The translations under genes and the position numbers were made by a program. DNA of 37,669 bases from CAZGLR01 sp964526635 (GTDB lineage Bacteria > Zixibacteria > MSB-5A5 > GN15 > JAAZOE01), in NCBI GenBank assembly GCA_964526635.1, contig CAZGLR010000017.1:1-37669 (forward strand), given 5' to 3'. Of the stretch, positions 8,820 through 17,438 are shown piece by piece (the stretch's first letter is position 1; each line of letters begins with the position of its first letter). Below the pieces are notes generated by a model that was not told the DNA's origin, searched no databases, and worked only from the letters and a program-made list of their open reading frames with translations.

Positions 8820-10172
8820 ATGCGTACGACCGGACTAACAATACTGTTCTGCCTCAGCCTGGTGCTGCTGGCCGCGGTAGGGACGGCTCAGGAACAAAAT
8901 GAGCCTACCCCCACCTTGCAACAGCAGCCGCTGATATATGAGGCGGGTGACCCGATCGAAACCCTGAATTTTCAGGCTGCCGAAATCCGCTCGGTCATCC
9001 GTTTTCTGGCTGATTATGGCAAAATCAACGTCGTCGTTGCCCCCGAAGTCGAGGGGAATGTAACGATTTCATTGAAGAATGTGTACTGGCGCGAAGCGCT
9101 CGAGATTATCGGCCAGACGTATAATCTGGCGGTCGTTGAAGAGGGCGCCGGGTATATCAGGATTGTACGGGCTGAGGATTTTCGCAAAGAGGAAACCGAA
9201 GTCCAGAAGCATCAGGCCGAGCGCCGTAATCTGGTCGGTCTGGATACCCGCATTATCAAAATTAACAACTCGACCGCCGAATCGGTGGAGTCGGCGGTGC
9301 AGTCACTGCTGTCCGCTCGGGGAAAAGCGACTTCTGACAAGCAGTCGAACTCGATCATTTTACAGGAAGTACCCGAGAATATCAGTAAAATCGAGAAGTT
9401 CATCAGTGAACTGGACCAGGCGCCCAAGCAGATTCGTATTTCAGCCCAGTTGCTTGAAATCAGCACCAACGGCCTTCATGAGTTGGGTATTGACTGGAGT
9501 GCGACCGGGTCATCGGGTGCTCAGGTGATCGATCCCGAAACCGGTCTTAATGTCTCCGAAGTTGAGCATAAGACTTCGCAGTTTCTTGATAATGTCACCT
9601 CACCCAGCGGCACGTTTCGCATAACGACTGTCCAGGATAATTTCAAACTCAGTGCCCAGATTTCGGCCCTGGTGAGTGATGGTAAAGGTAAGATTATCGC
9701 TCATCCCGAAATTACGACTATCGATAACTCGGAAGCCCGCATTCAGATGGGCCAGAAGGTGCCGATCAAACAGTTTGATGAATCCGGCAATACGGTTATC
9801 ACTTATGAAGAAGTTGGCACAATGCTGCGGGTGACGCCGCACATTACATCCAACAACCGGATATTGATGCATCTGGCGCCGGAACGTTCGTCGTTTACGT
9901 TCGATGCGAGTGGCGTGATTATCAATACCAATAACGCTGAAACCAATGTCGTGGTCGAAAACGGCCAGACGGCGGTAATCGGCGGGCTGACCACGCAGGA
10001 TGAAACCGAAAGCGAAGTTGGTATTCCCATACTCAAGGATATTCCGATCCTGGGTAAACTGTTCAGCTACAAGACCAAGCGAATAGAGAATCGTGATCTG
10101 GTCATATTCGTTACCCCGACTATCGTCGAGGATTTTGCACAAACAGCCGATCCTGACTTTGATACGCCGTAA
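8820..10172 (+). CDS. pilQ: type IV pilus secretin PilQ, short form without AMIN
   Basis: The outer-membrane secretin through which the pilus passes. The start is ATG 8820, with AGAAGGA 9 nt upstream; GTG 8817 is an alternative. 450 residues: signal peptide 1-23, an STN domain about 48-116 (LNFQAAEIRSVIRFLADYG), a secretin N1 domain about 143-200 (IIKINNSTAESVESAVQSLL), then the secretin core about 205-445 with VVENGQTAVIGGL, GIPILKDIPILGKLF and the terminal LVIFVTPTIV. Family members with AMIN domains are commonly about 600-700 residues; here that module sits on the preceding gene. The ATG at 8790 inside pilP is rejected as the start because it would leave the signal peptide internal. Confidence 0.94.
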   Translation: MRTTGLTILFCLSLVLLAAVGTAQEQNEPTPTLQQQPLIYEAGDPIETLNFQAAEIRSVIRFLADYGKINVVVAPEVEGNVTISLKNVYWREALEIIGQTYNLAVVEEGAGYIRIVRAEDFRKEETEVQKHQAERRNLVGLDTRIIKINNSTAESVESAVQSLLSARGKATSDKQSNSIILQEVPENISKIEKFISELDQAPKQIRISAQLLEISTNGLHELGIDWSATGSSGAQVIDPETGLNVSEVEHKTSQFLDNVTSPSGTFRITTVQDNFKLSAQISALVSDGKGKIIAHPEITTIDNSEARIQMGQKVPIKQFDESGNTVITYEEVGTMLRVTPHITSNNRILMHLAPERSSFTFDASGVIINTNNAETNVVVENGQTAVIGGLTTQDETESEVGIPILKDIPILGKLFSYKTKRIENRDLVIFVTPTIVEDFAQTADPDFDTP

Positions 10173-10224
10173 CTAACGTGACGCGATCGGCAGAGGTTAC
10201 TAAACGATAACAACAAGTAGATTT

Positions 10225-10257
10225 GCGGAAGCCGGCGGCAGGTGTCGCCGCTTCCGC
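10225..10257 (+). other. strong intergenic hairpin without T-tract
   Basis: GCGGAAG + CGGCG (10225-10237, one bulged C at 10232) pairs with CGCCG + CTTCCGC (10246-10257) around an 8-nt loop. No T run follows, so it is not a standard terminator. Lying between pilQ and the lipoprotein gene, it could be an mRNA-stabilising or processing element, or a partial attenuator. Confidence 0.6.
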
Positions 10258-10285
10258 CATAAACCATCCGTTGTAAGGAGTTAAC

Positions 10286-12348
10286 ATGTCTGTGTTGCAT
10301 CAGAAAACTGCGTGGACGCTGCCGGTATCACTTTTGATCGTACTGGTCGCTGGAATGCTTCTGCTGGCCGGCTGCGAATCCACAAAAACGCCGACTGACG
10401 GCGATGGGGATGGCAACCAGTCGGTTATTCTGAGCACGCCGACAGCGACGCCAGAGTCCATAGCCACCGGTGGTACGTCTATTATAGAAGTGTCGGCCAC
10501 CGATTCACTTGGTGCTCCGATTTCCGGCCTGACTGTCTCGTTTGTCGGATCCGGCGGTTATTTCACTCCCGCCTCGGCGGCGACCGACAGCAATGGCATC
10601 GCGTCGACCATATTCACGGCTACGTCCTCCGGCACTCTGCAGGTCGGAGCCAGTGCCACCGGCGCCACGACCAGATATGTCGCCGTTACCGTCTCATCGA
10701 GCGGTGAACAGCAAAACGGTAATGTCGATATGACCATTACGCCGGTTCTGTTGTCATCCGAAGATGGTTCCACGGCTACCATTTCAGTTCAGGTGCAGGA
10801 TCTCAATGAGAATCCGGCTCCCGACAGCACCGTTGTCCTGTTTGCCGCCGGCGAAAAGTTTGCCGATCTTGATAACAATGGTTACTTCACGCCCGGCGTC
10901 GATTCGGTCATATTTGATAATAATGAGAATGGTCTCTGGGATGCCATCGGTCAAATTCCCGATCGAGCGTATACAAATGGTGGAGTTGCCACGGTCATAT
11001 TCACACCGGGATCGGAGGCCACCACGGCGTGGGTACGCGCAACGGTATCAGGAACAGATGATTTCGATGGTTTTGATCAGACGGCGGTAACCATTACGCC
11101 CAATACCGAAATCTACTCGATCTATCTCTTCGTCGATGAACCTGAGATGCAGGTGAAACACACCGGCGGGATTGAACATACCAAACTGCATGCCGTCGGC
11201 TATGACAAATATGGCAACCATGTTCCGGCCGGCGTCGAAATCAATTTCTTGATCGTCGATGCTCCCGATATTCCGGGTATTGCCGATAGCTGCAACATCA
11301 ATAATCTGGGACGCGGTCCGGTCACGGTCACGACCAATTCCAATGGCATGGCCACGGTGACGTTGTGGTCGGGTATTAAATCCGGGACAATTCGCGCCTA
11401 TGCCAGCGCTACCGGCGAATCCGGTCCGGTACTGTCTCAGGCCACGCTCGTGGCAGTCCATGCCGGCCCGCCGTACTACATCTCCGTTGGCGCGGAAGAG
11501 TGTAATATCCAGGGCTGGAGTTTTGTGAACCAGACCAACAGTATTGTGGCCATCGTTTCAGATACTTTCCACAATCCCGTGCAGAGTAATGTCGCGGTGT
11601 ATTNNNNNNNNNNGCCGAAACCTCGGGTGGCACAGTAACTGCCCAGACGATGTTTTACAACAGCTATTATCCGGCCACGGTGGATATTTCCATCGGCCGC
11701 CAGAGCTTTTTGGCCACTGGCAAAGACAAGGAATTCTTCTTTGTCGATGTTCGCGATCTCAATGACAACTTTGTGGTTAACGGTACCCAGGTCAAGACGC
11801 TGACGACCTATGGTTCGGCCACTCAGGGCGGTACCATAAACGGTTGCCAGGCGTCAATCTTCGAGGGTGAATATACCGCCCTCACTCTGGATCAGGATTT
11901 TTCGATGAACGGTTCTGCCGATGATACCATCGGTGCCATCGATTACCTGGTCTGCCGCAGCGGTTTCGTGAGTTCATCGGTTGCCTGTACGCTGCATACC
12001 GGCGGAACCTTTGCGACCAACTCATCGGTGAAGGTCGACGCCGCCTCGATTCCATACGATGCCACCGGCGTTCCGGCCATGGCGATTGTCAAGGATCGTT
12101 ACGATAACCCGCTGGGTGACCATGTCCTGACGGCGACTATTTCACCGGGGACGTTGTCCAATGCCACACAGAAGACCAATACCTTTGGTGAAGCCTCCGG
12201 CTTTTTGATCAATGCACCGTCGGCCCCGCCGCCGGATGTCGAAGGTAATATTCCTGATACCAAGGCGGTTCTGACCATCACCGACACCGATCCAAACGGC
12301 AATGGTGTGGTGCTGTCGATTAATGTCACATTCGCCGCACCGGAATAA
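10286..12348 (+). CDS. Ig-like (Big_1/invasin type) surface lipoprotein, interrupted by an assembly gap
   Basis: One gene read in two pieces: 439 codons before the gap at 11604-11613 and 244 after it (from 11614). The frames differ only because the 10 N are arbitrary; the true gap must be 2 modulo 3 long. The N-terminus has a signal peptide with lipobox LLAGC, then a Gly/Asp-rich tether. Residues about 48-140 match a bacterial Ig-like domain 1 (DSLGAPISGLTVSF, SNGIASTIFTA). Similar strands recur (DSTVVLFA, NSNGMATVTLWSG, TTYGSATQGG), so it is a string of Ig-like folds. GTAAGGAG precedes the ATG. It is probably exposed on the surface next to, or as a partner of, the pilus. Function beyond that is not known. 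Confidence 0.85.
11604..11613. other. assembly gap (10 N)
   Basis: Ten N mark a scaffold join of unknown size within the lipoprotein gene. Text on both sides is Ig-like (SNVAVY before, AETSGGTVTAQT after), so the join is plausible and the missing piece could be short or hold further repeats. Confidence 0.95.
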
Positions 12349-12380
12349 GACTCATCAGTGTATCTGGATTGTATCCGAGA

Positions 12381-12411
12381 GGGCCGGGGCAGACGCTCCG
12401 GTCCTTTTTTT
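12381..12411 (+). terminator. rho-independent terminator after the Ig-like lipoprotein
   Basis: A 10-bp stem with two G-T pairs (12381-12390 with 12395-12404), loop AGAC and seven T. It ends the pil/lipoprotein transcription unit. Confidence 0.92.
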
Positions 12412-12457
12412 GTGCGGTAAAAACTATCGTTTCGGTTACTTCGAAAATTTCGTATAC

Positions 12458-12463
12458 TATAAT
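12458..12463 (+). promoter_or_regulatory. possible -10 element TATAAT
   Basis: A perfect TATAAT lies between the terminator and the acyl synthetase gene. The -35 position has no good match (TTACTT at 12436-12441, 16 nt upstream). Probably a promoter for the three-gene run. If so, transcription begins near 12470 and translation must start downstream of that. Confidence 0.35.
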
Positions 12464-12466
12464 ACT

Positions 12467-14146
12467 GTGCTAATAAGTAGAAAAGACCATACCCCGGACA
12501 ACGACAACTCCGCGACTCTGAGAAATATCGCTGTTTTGTTTTTCGCCTCGGCCGACAAACACCATAATCTGCCGGCCGTCGGCGTCGCGGGAACCGATGC
12601 GTATTTAACCTATGATCAACTGGCCGATCGAGTGTGTCAGGCGGCGGCGTTTATAGGCCCCTGCAAGCCGGGAGAAAGAATCGGGCTGTTGTCGGAAAAC
12701 CGCCCGGAATGGCCCAAACTCTACCTGGCCATTCTCACCGCCGGGGCGATTGTGGTACCCTTTGATTCCCTCTTAAAGGAAGACGAACTCGAGCGGATTG
12801 TCGGCGACGCCCGGATCAGCCGGTTATTTGTCTCACCACGATTTTATCAGCGGGCCACTGAGGTTATGCGGCGGCTTAAACTGGATATCGAGATTATTGA
12901 TCTGGAGACTATTCCGGAGACGACGGCCGGACCGGAAGTCTATCATTTCAATAGCGATCCATACAGCCCGGCGGTATTGATATTTACATCAGGGACAACC
13001 GGCAAAGCCAAAAAAGTCATCCTGACTCATGATAACATCATTTCCAATTTCGAGGGTATCCGGCCCCGCCTGCTCTTTGGGCCCGCTGACAAGTTCTTAT
13101 CGGTCTTACCACTTCATCATACTTTCGAAGCCACCTGCGGCTTTATCATTCCACTCTTGAGCGGCTGCGCGATTTACTACGTTCGGGAATTGAACTCGCG
13201 CGAGATAATCAACGGTATCAAAAAACACCAGATAACTATCTTTGTCTCGGTGCCGTTGCTCTTCGAAAAGCTGTACCACGGTCTCCTCAATGGCATTAAG
13301 AAAGCCCCGCCGCTGCAGCGGATACTGTTTCGGACGCTCTTTTCAGCAGCCAGGCAAACATATAAAACAACCGGCAAAAATATCGGGCCCGGGCTCTTTG
13401 CATCTTTTAGAAAAAAGGCCGGACTGGCCTCGATCCGTCTGATGGTATCCGGAGGGGCGCCGCTGCCGGTGGACATATCGCAGGCCTTTGATCTGCTGGG
13501 GCTGACTCTGGTGCAGGGGTATGGCCTGTCGGAAACATCACCGGTGATATCAGTAAATCCGATTGTCGGTAACAAACATGGGACAGTCGGGCCGGTCCTC
13601 GATAATATTGAAGTGAAGATCCATAAGCCATTGGAGACCGGTATCGGCGAGATTTGTGTGCGGGGACCGATGGTAACGCCCGGCTACGAAGACAACCCTG
13701 AAGAAACCGCGAAAATTATCCGCGATGGTTGGTTCCATACCGGCGATCTGGGAAAACTCGATGACGCCGGCTATCTGACGGTGATGGGGCGAGAAAAGAA
13801 CCTGATTGTGTCGGCCGCCGGAAAAAATATCTACCCCGAGGAAATCGAATCGGAGTTGCTGCAGTCGGATTATATTTTGGAAGCGATGGTCTATGGCAAA
13901 AAGGCCGACAATCGCGAAGAAGTGGCAGCCATTATATACCCTGATTATGATGCCCTGGCTACTCGCTTTGCGGTCGAGCCATCCGGTGTTACCGAAGCAC
14001 AGGTAAAAACAGCGCTTGATCCGGAAATTAAGGCAATCTGTGCTCGTCTGGCCGATTTCAAGCGTATCAAACACATTACGTATGTCACCGAAGAACTCGA
14101 AAAGACCTCAACCAAGAAAATCAAAAGATTCAAGTATCAGTCATGA
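12467..14146 (+). CDS. AMP-forming acyl-CoA (or acyl-ACP) synthetase
   Basis: An ANL-superfamily adenylating enzyme that activates a carboxylic acid with ATP and joins it to CoA or ACP. Motifs are complete: the phosphate loop LIFTSGTTGKAKK, GYGLSETSP, GWFHTGDLG, the hinge region GREKNLIVSAAGKNIYPEE and a C-terminal lysine in TSTKKIKRFKYQ. The architecture is closest to long-chain fatty-acid ligases; the substrate cannot be read from sequence. The start is uncertain: no ATG and no ribosome binding site precede the conserved part, and GTG 12467 (559 residues) is the best in-frame candidate, though it overlaps the likely promoter. TTG codons near 12536 are alternatives. Its stop overlaps the next ATG. 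Confidence 0.88.
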   Translation: MLISRKDHTPDNDNSATLRNIAVLFFASADKHHNLPAVGVAGTDAYLTYDQLADRVCQAAAFIGPCKPGERIGLLSENRPEWPKLYLAILTAGAIVVPFDSLLKEDELERIVGDARISRLFVSPRFYQRATEVMRRLKLDIEIIDLETIPETTAGPEVYHFNSDPYSPAVLIFTSGTTGKAKKVILTHDNIISNFEGIRPRLLFGPADKFLSVLPLHHTFEATCGFIIPLLSGCAIYYVRELNSREIINGIKKHQITIFVSVPLLFEKLYHGLLNGIKKAPPLQRILFRTLFSAARQTYKTTGKNIGPGLFASFRKKAGLASIRLMVSGGAPLPVDISQAFDLLGLTLVQGYGLSETSPVISVNPIVGNKHGTVGPVLDNIEVKIHKPLETGIGEICVRGPMVTPGYEDNPEETAKIIRDGWFHTGDLGKLDDAGYLTVMGREKNLIVSAAGKNIYPEEIESELLQSDYILEAMVYGKKADNREEVAAIIYPDYDALATRFAVEPSGVTEAQVKTALDPEIKAICARLADFKRIKHITYVTEELEKTSTKKIKRFKYQS

Positions 14147-14559
14147 TTGTAACCAGGACTATTTCACTGTCATCTTCCGGATGGTGCGTTATGCATGATA
14201 TTACCTCCGAAGTGGCCTCACGGATAAAATCAAGCGGACTTAATGCTGGAACAGTGACAGTGTTTTGTCCCGGTTCCACCGGTGGTCTCACCACCATAGA
14301 ATATGAACCCGGCCTAAAACAGGACTTTCCGGCCCTGATGGAAAAATTGATGCCGTCGGATGTGTCTTATAAGCATGATGAAACCTGGCACGACGGCAAC
14401 GGCTTTTCGCATCTGCGAGCCGCCATGATCGGGCCGGATATTACGATACCGTTTATTGCCGGCAAAATGACCCTGGGGACCTGGCAACAGATTCTATTTG
14501 TAGATTTCGATAACAAGCCCCGCCGGCGGGAGCTTATTGTCCAGATTATGGGAGAGTGA
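14143..14559 (+). CDS. YjbQ/UPF0047 family protein
   Basis: 138 residues, normal for the family. Family marks are ITSEVASRIKSSG, the VTVFCPGSTGGLTT strand, SHLRAAMIGPDITIPF and LGTWQQILFVDFD. Some YjbQ proteins have secondary thiamine-phosphate synthase activity in vitro, but the physiological role is unknown. The ATG at 14143 overlaps the upstream stop (ATGA), implying translational coupling. It is preferred over ATG 14191 because residues 1-16 form the conserved first strand of the fold. mtnA starts two bases after its stop. Confidence 0.88.
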   Translation: MIVTRTISLSSSGWCVMHDITSEVASRIKSSGLNAGTVTVFCPGSTGGLTTIEYEPGLKQDFPALMEKLMPSDVSYKHDETWHDGNGFSHLRAAMIGPDITIPFIAGKMTLGTWQQILFVDFDNKPRRRELIVQIMGE

Positions 14560-14560
14560 T

Positions 14561-15601
14561 ATGAATTTCAAAGGCGTCCGTGCCGAAAATAAAGAACTGG
14601 TTTTGCTTGATCAAACGATGCTTCCGGCGAAACTCGTCTACAACCGGTATCGTGATTATCGTGATGTCGTGGCTGCGATAAAACGGCTCGAGGTACGCGG
14701 AGCGCCGGCGATCGGTATTGCCGCGGCTTATGCCATCGCCCTGGCGGCCGAGGCCGACATGGATGTTGATGTCCATACCGTGAAAGCCGCGATGGAAGAC
14801 GTGGCAGAAGAAATCAAAAAGGCCCGGCCGACTGCGGTCAATCTGGCCTGGGCGGTTGATCGCGTGATCGAAGCCGGAAAAAAGTACACTGGTGAGTCGC
14901 TGGATGAGTATCGAACCCTGTTGTGGGCCGAGGGGGACGCCATCCTGGCCGAAGATATCAAAATGTGTGACGCCATGGGGACCTACGGCGCCGAACTGCT
15001 GCCGCAGTCGGCGACAGTCCTGACCCATTGCAACGCCGGGGCGCTGGCCACCGGCGGAATCGGTACCGCCCTGGCTGTTATTTACAAGGCCGTTGAGGCC
15101 GGCAAAAAAATAGCGGTGTATGCCGATGAAACCCGACCGCTGCTGCAGGGCGCACGGCTGACGGCCTGGGAGTTATCTCAAAATAATATCGATGTCACGC
15201 TTCTAACCGACAATATGGCCGGGTATGCCATGTCTCAGGGATTGATCGATGCAGTTATTACCGGCGCTGACCGTATTACCAAAAACGGCGACGTCGCCAA
15301 TAAAATAGGCACGTATGCGGTGGCTGTTTTGGCCAAAGCGCATGGAATACCGTTTTATATCGCCGCTCCCGAATCGACGTTTGATAGATTTCTCGAAACA
15401 GGCAAAGATATAATTATTGAAATGCGCGATCCGCTGGAAGTCACCAATGGTTTCGGGAAGCCGACCGCGCCGGAAGGCATCAGAGTATTCAGCCCGGCTT
15501 TTGATATAACCCCGCATGAGCTGGTGACGGCCTATATCACCGATACCGGTATCCGGCCCGGAGGACGGTTTGCGGAGATTCGGGAAACGGTGACACAATA
15601 A
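14561..15601 (+). CDS. mtnA: methylthioribose-1-phosphate isomerase
   Basis: 346 residues, typical of MtnA and related to eIF-2B alpha/beta/delta. It isomerises 5-methylthioribose-1-phosphate to the ribulose form in methionine salvage. It shows RGAPAIGIAAAYA (about 46-58), the catalytic Cys157 (HCNAGALATGG) and catalytic Asp237 (GADRI), with KNGDVANKIGTY behind it. The ATG at 14561 has GGGAGAG upstream. No other methionine-salvage gene is present. In some bacteria this fold serves as a ribose-1,5-bisphosphate or related isomerase, so the substrate is not fully certain. Confidence 0.93.
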   Translation: MNFKGVRAENKELVLLDQTMLPAKLVYNRYRDYRDVVAAIKRLEVRGAPAIGIAAAYAIALAAEADMDVDVHTVKAAMEDVAEEIKKARPTAVNLAWAVDRVIEAGKKYTGESLDEYRTLLWAEGDAILAEDIKMCDAMGTYGAELLPQSATVLTHCNAGALATGGIGTALAVIYKAVEAGKKIAVYADETRPLLQGARLTAWELSQNNIDVTLLTDNMAGYAMSQGLIDAVITGADRITKNGDVANKIGTYAVAVLAKAHGIPFYIAAPESTFDRFLETGKDIIIEMRDPLEVTNGFGKPTAPEGIRVFSPAFDITPHELVTAYITDTGIRPGGRFAEIRETVTQ

Positions 15602-15618
15602 AAACAGTCGCATTTCAG

Positions 15619-15660
15619 TTGCTTCCCGTGACGATTGGGGTATATTGGGGTAATCACGGG
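15619..15660 (+). promoter_or_regulatory. promoter with overlapping direct and inverted repeats
   Basis: TTGCTT (15619-15624), 16 nt, TATATT (15641-15646) fits a sigma-70 type promoter. A 7-bp inverted repeat CCCGTGA (15625-15631) / TCACGGG (15654-15660) flanks the -10, and ATTGGGGTA occurs twice with 10-bp period (15634-15642, 15644-15652). This looks like an operator for an unknown regulator of the following gene. Confidence 0.45.
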
Positions 15661-15668
15661 AGGGAAGT

Positions 15669-16475
15669 ATGGTTACTTCAAAAATCCGCTTTGCCGTGGT
15701 GCCCGTCATCATCGTCCTGCTTCTCGTTGCCACCGCAGTAAAGCCTATTGTCGCCGGGGATACGGCGAATAACTCTTCCAAAATATTTTCCGTCTATGCC
15801 GGAATCGGCGGTTCGCGTTATGAGATGGGCAAAATCAACGGTGATTATATCAATGATTTCGCCATACCATCACAAATCCTCAATGAGGATATCTCCGGGG
15901 GGCTTGGCGGCACCTTTGGTGTCGGGATCCGTCTGTCCAGAAGACTAACAGCTCATGTGGAGTTGTTCCTTGCCGGCGGAGAGAGCAACATGACAACAGG
16001 GGATGGTTACCGTACCGATGAAAGCGGAACTATCACCGGCAACGATCTGATGAGTACCGAACTCACGGCGCGCGTTATCGCGCCTCAAATCGGATTCTCG
16101 TATGCCGTGTATCGTACTGCGGGCTTTACGGCCGGGGTCGGATCAGAGTTATTGTATGGATTCGGAACTGCCCGGCTCAACTCTCATTCTGAGTTTCTGG
16201 TGACGGATTATAGCGGCACGTCTGTTTTGCGGTTCTCCGATAACTATGAATACACGGCTTCCGGCCTTGGCGGGGGAGTCTATGGTACTTTGGGTCTTCA
16301 CATCGCGGGGCCACTTAACTTAGCGGCCCGACTTGGTTATCGCTGGCTTGAAACCGATGATCTTGAAAACAACGATGGGGATAAGTGGTCGGTTGATGGC
16401 AAAGGCTCAACCAATTACATGAATCTCGATTTTTCCGGGGCCTATATTCAGTCGTTTATAGTCATCAATCTGTAA
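15669..16475 (+). CDS. outer-membrane beta-barrel protein
   Basis: 268 residues. A signal peptide (about 1-29, ending PIVAG) leads into alternating amphipathic strands typical of an 8- to 10-strand barrel (KIFSVYAGIGGSRYEMG, TFGVGIRLSRRLTAHVELFLAGGES, GFTAGVGSELLYGFG, LNLAARLGYRWLET). It ends in an aromatic/hydrophobic pattern (YIQSFIVINL) with a terminal Leu in place of the usual Phe. No specific family is recognised; likely an OmpA-barrel-like or OprF-like porin. It has a strong ribosome binding site (GGGAGGGAAG) and its own promoter region. Confidence 0.85.
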   Translation: MVTSKIRFAVVPVIIVLLLVATAVKPIVAGDTANNSSKIFSVYAGIGGSRYEMGKINGDYINDFAIPSQILNEDISGGLGGTFGVGIRLSRRLTAHVELFLAGGESNMTTGDGYRTDESGTITGNDLMSTELTARVIAPQIGFSYAVYRTAGFTAGVGSELLYGFGTARLNSHSEFLVTDYSGTSVLRFSDNYEYTASGLGGGVYGTLGLHIAGPLNLAARLGYRWLETDDLENNDGDKWSVDGKGSTNYMNLDFSGAYIQSFIVINL

Positions 16476-16570
16476 GCACCTGATTCAAGCATCAATTTCT
16501 GAAAACCCGGTGCAAAAAAGATAAAAAAGACCGTTATAACCCCTCAAATTACTCTATCCGGGGAACATCG

Positions 16571-16598
16571 TTGCGCCGTATCTGTTTTTTGAGATAAT
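16571..16598 (+). promoter_or_regulatory. possible promoter for the ahpC locus
   Basis: TTGCGC (16571-16576), 16 nt, GATAAT (16593-16598). Downstream an imperfect hairpin CAGGGTCGA (16611-16619) / TCGTCCCTG (16630-16638) lies in the leader. No clear OxyR- or PerR-type box is recognisable. Confidence 0.35.
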
Positions 16599-16687
16599 AC
16601 GACTGGGAAGCAGGGTCGAACGAAAAGGCTCGTCCCTGGCAGATAAGACAAACCAGCATAAAAAATACAGAAATCGGAGGACGCAAC

Positions 16688-16951
16688 ATGTTGAAAATCA
16701 ATCATCCGGCCCCGGATTTTGATCTGGAAGCCTTTCACGACGGTGACATTGTCAAGTGCAAATTATCCGATTACAAGGGCAAATGGGTAGTCTTGTTCTT
16801 CTATCCAGCCGATTTTACTTTCGTCTGCCCGACTGAACTCGAAGATCTCGGCGAGAAGTATCCGATGCTTCAGGAGATGGGCGTGGAAGTCTACGCCGTC
16901 TCGACCGATACGCATTTCAGCCACAAGGCCTGGCACGACAATTCGGACAAA
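16688..16951 (+). CDS. ahpC: AhpC-type 2-Cys peroxiredoxin, copy A, 5' part
   Basis: The N-terminal 88 residues of an alkyl hydroperoxide reductase subunit C, cut by the gap. The peroxidatic cysteine motif FYPADFTFVCPTEL is present, followed by STDTHFSHKAWHD. GGAGG lies 7 nt before the ATG. AhpC reduces hydrogen peroxide and organic peroxides through a peroxidatic and a resolving cysteine. The resolving-cysteine half of this copy is not in the window: the sequence after the gap repeats a region already read and differs from it in many residues. Confidence 0.9.
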
Positions 16952-16961
16952 NNNNNNNNNN
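16952..16961. other. assembly gap (10 N) inside the ahpC locus
   Basis: Left of the gap the AhpC frame has reached the position equivalent to HKAWHS of E. coli AhpC. Right of the gap the sequence begins again at PTELGDL, about 40 residues earlier in the fold. The join therefore hides missing sequence or is a false join between two paralogs. Confidence 0.95.
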
Positions 16962-17382
16962 GACTGAACTCGGTGATTTGGCTGACCGCTATGAAGATTT
17001 CAAAAAAGAAGGCGCCGAGGTCATGTCGGCCTCGACCGATACCACGTTTGTGCACAAAGCCTGGCACGATGCTTCGAAAACGATCGGCAAGATCAAGTTC
17101 CCGATGCTGGCCGATCCGACCGGTTCGCTGTCGCGCGATTACAGTGTCTATATCGACAATGAGGGTTTGGCCCTGCGCGGATCGTTTGTCATCGATCCTG
17201 ATGGTATCCTCAAGGCGTATGAAATCCATGACAATTCGGTGGGCCGTTCGACCGACGAACTGCTGCGCAAGTTGCAGGCGGCCAAGTTTGTCCGCGAGAA
17301 TGCCGGTGAAGTTTGCCCGATGAACTGGAAACCGGGCGAGAAGACACTCAAGCCGGGTCTTGATCTGGTTGGCAAAATATAG
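16962..17382 (+). CDS. ahpC: AhpC-type peroxiredoxin, copy B, 3' part
   Basis: From PTELGDLADRYEDF to the C-terminus (about 139 residues), this is the rest of an AhpC: STDTTFVHKAWHD, FPMLADPTG, the resolving cysteine in NAGEVCPMNWKPGEKTLKP and the standard ending LDLVGKI. The peroxidatic cysteine would lie just inside the gap. The strand with STDTT.VHKAWHD parallels, but does not match, the same strand of copy A, so the two belong to different genes. Confidence 0.9.
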
Positions 17383-17408
17383 GCCGTTTGGTATCGCATG
17401 GTTTTGGG

Positions 17409-17438
17409 ATGCCCGCCGCAAATGGCGGGCATTTTTTT
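17409..17438 (+). terminator. rho-independent terminator after ahpC
   Basis: A 9-bp stem ATGCCCGCC (17409-17417) / GGCGGGCAT (17424-17432) with a 6-nt loop and a run of T to 17438. Confidence 0.93.
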
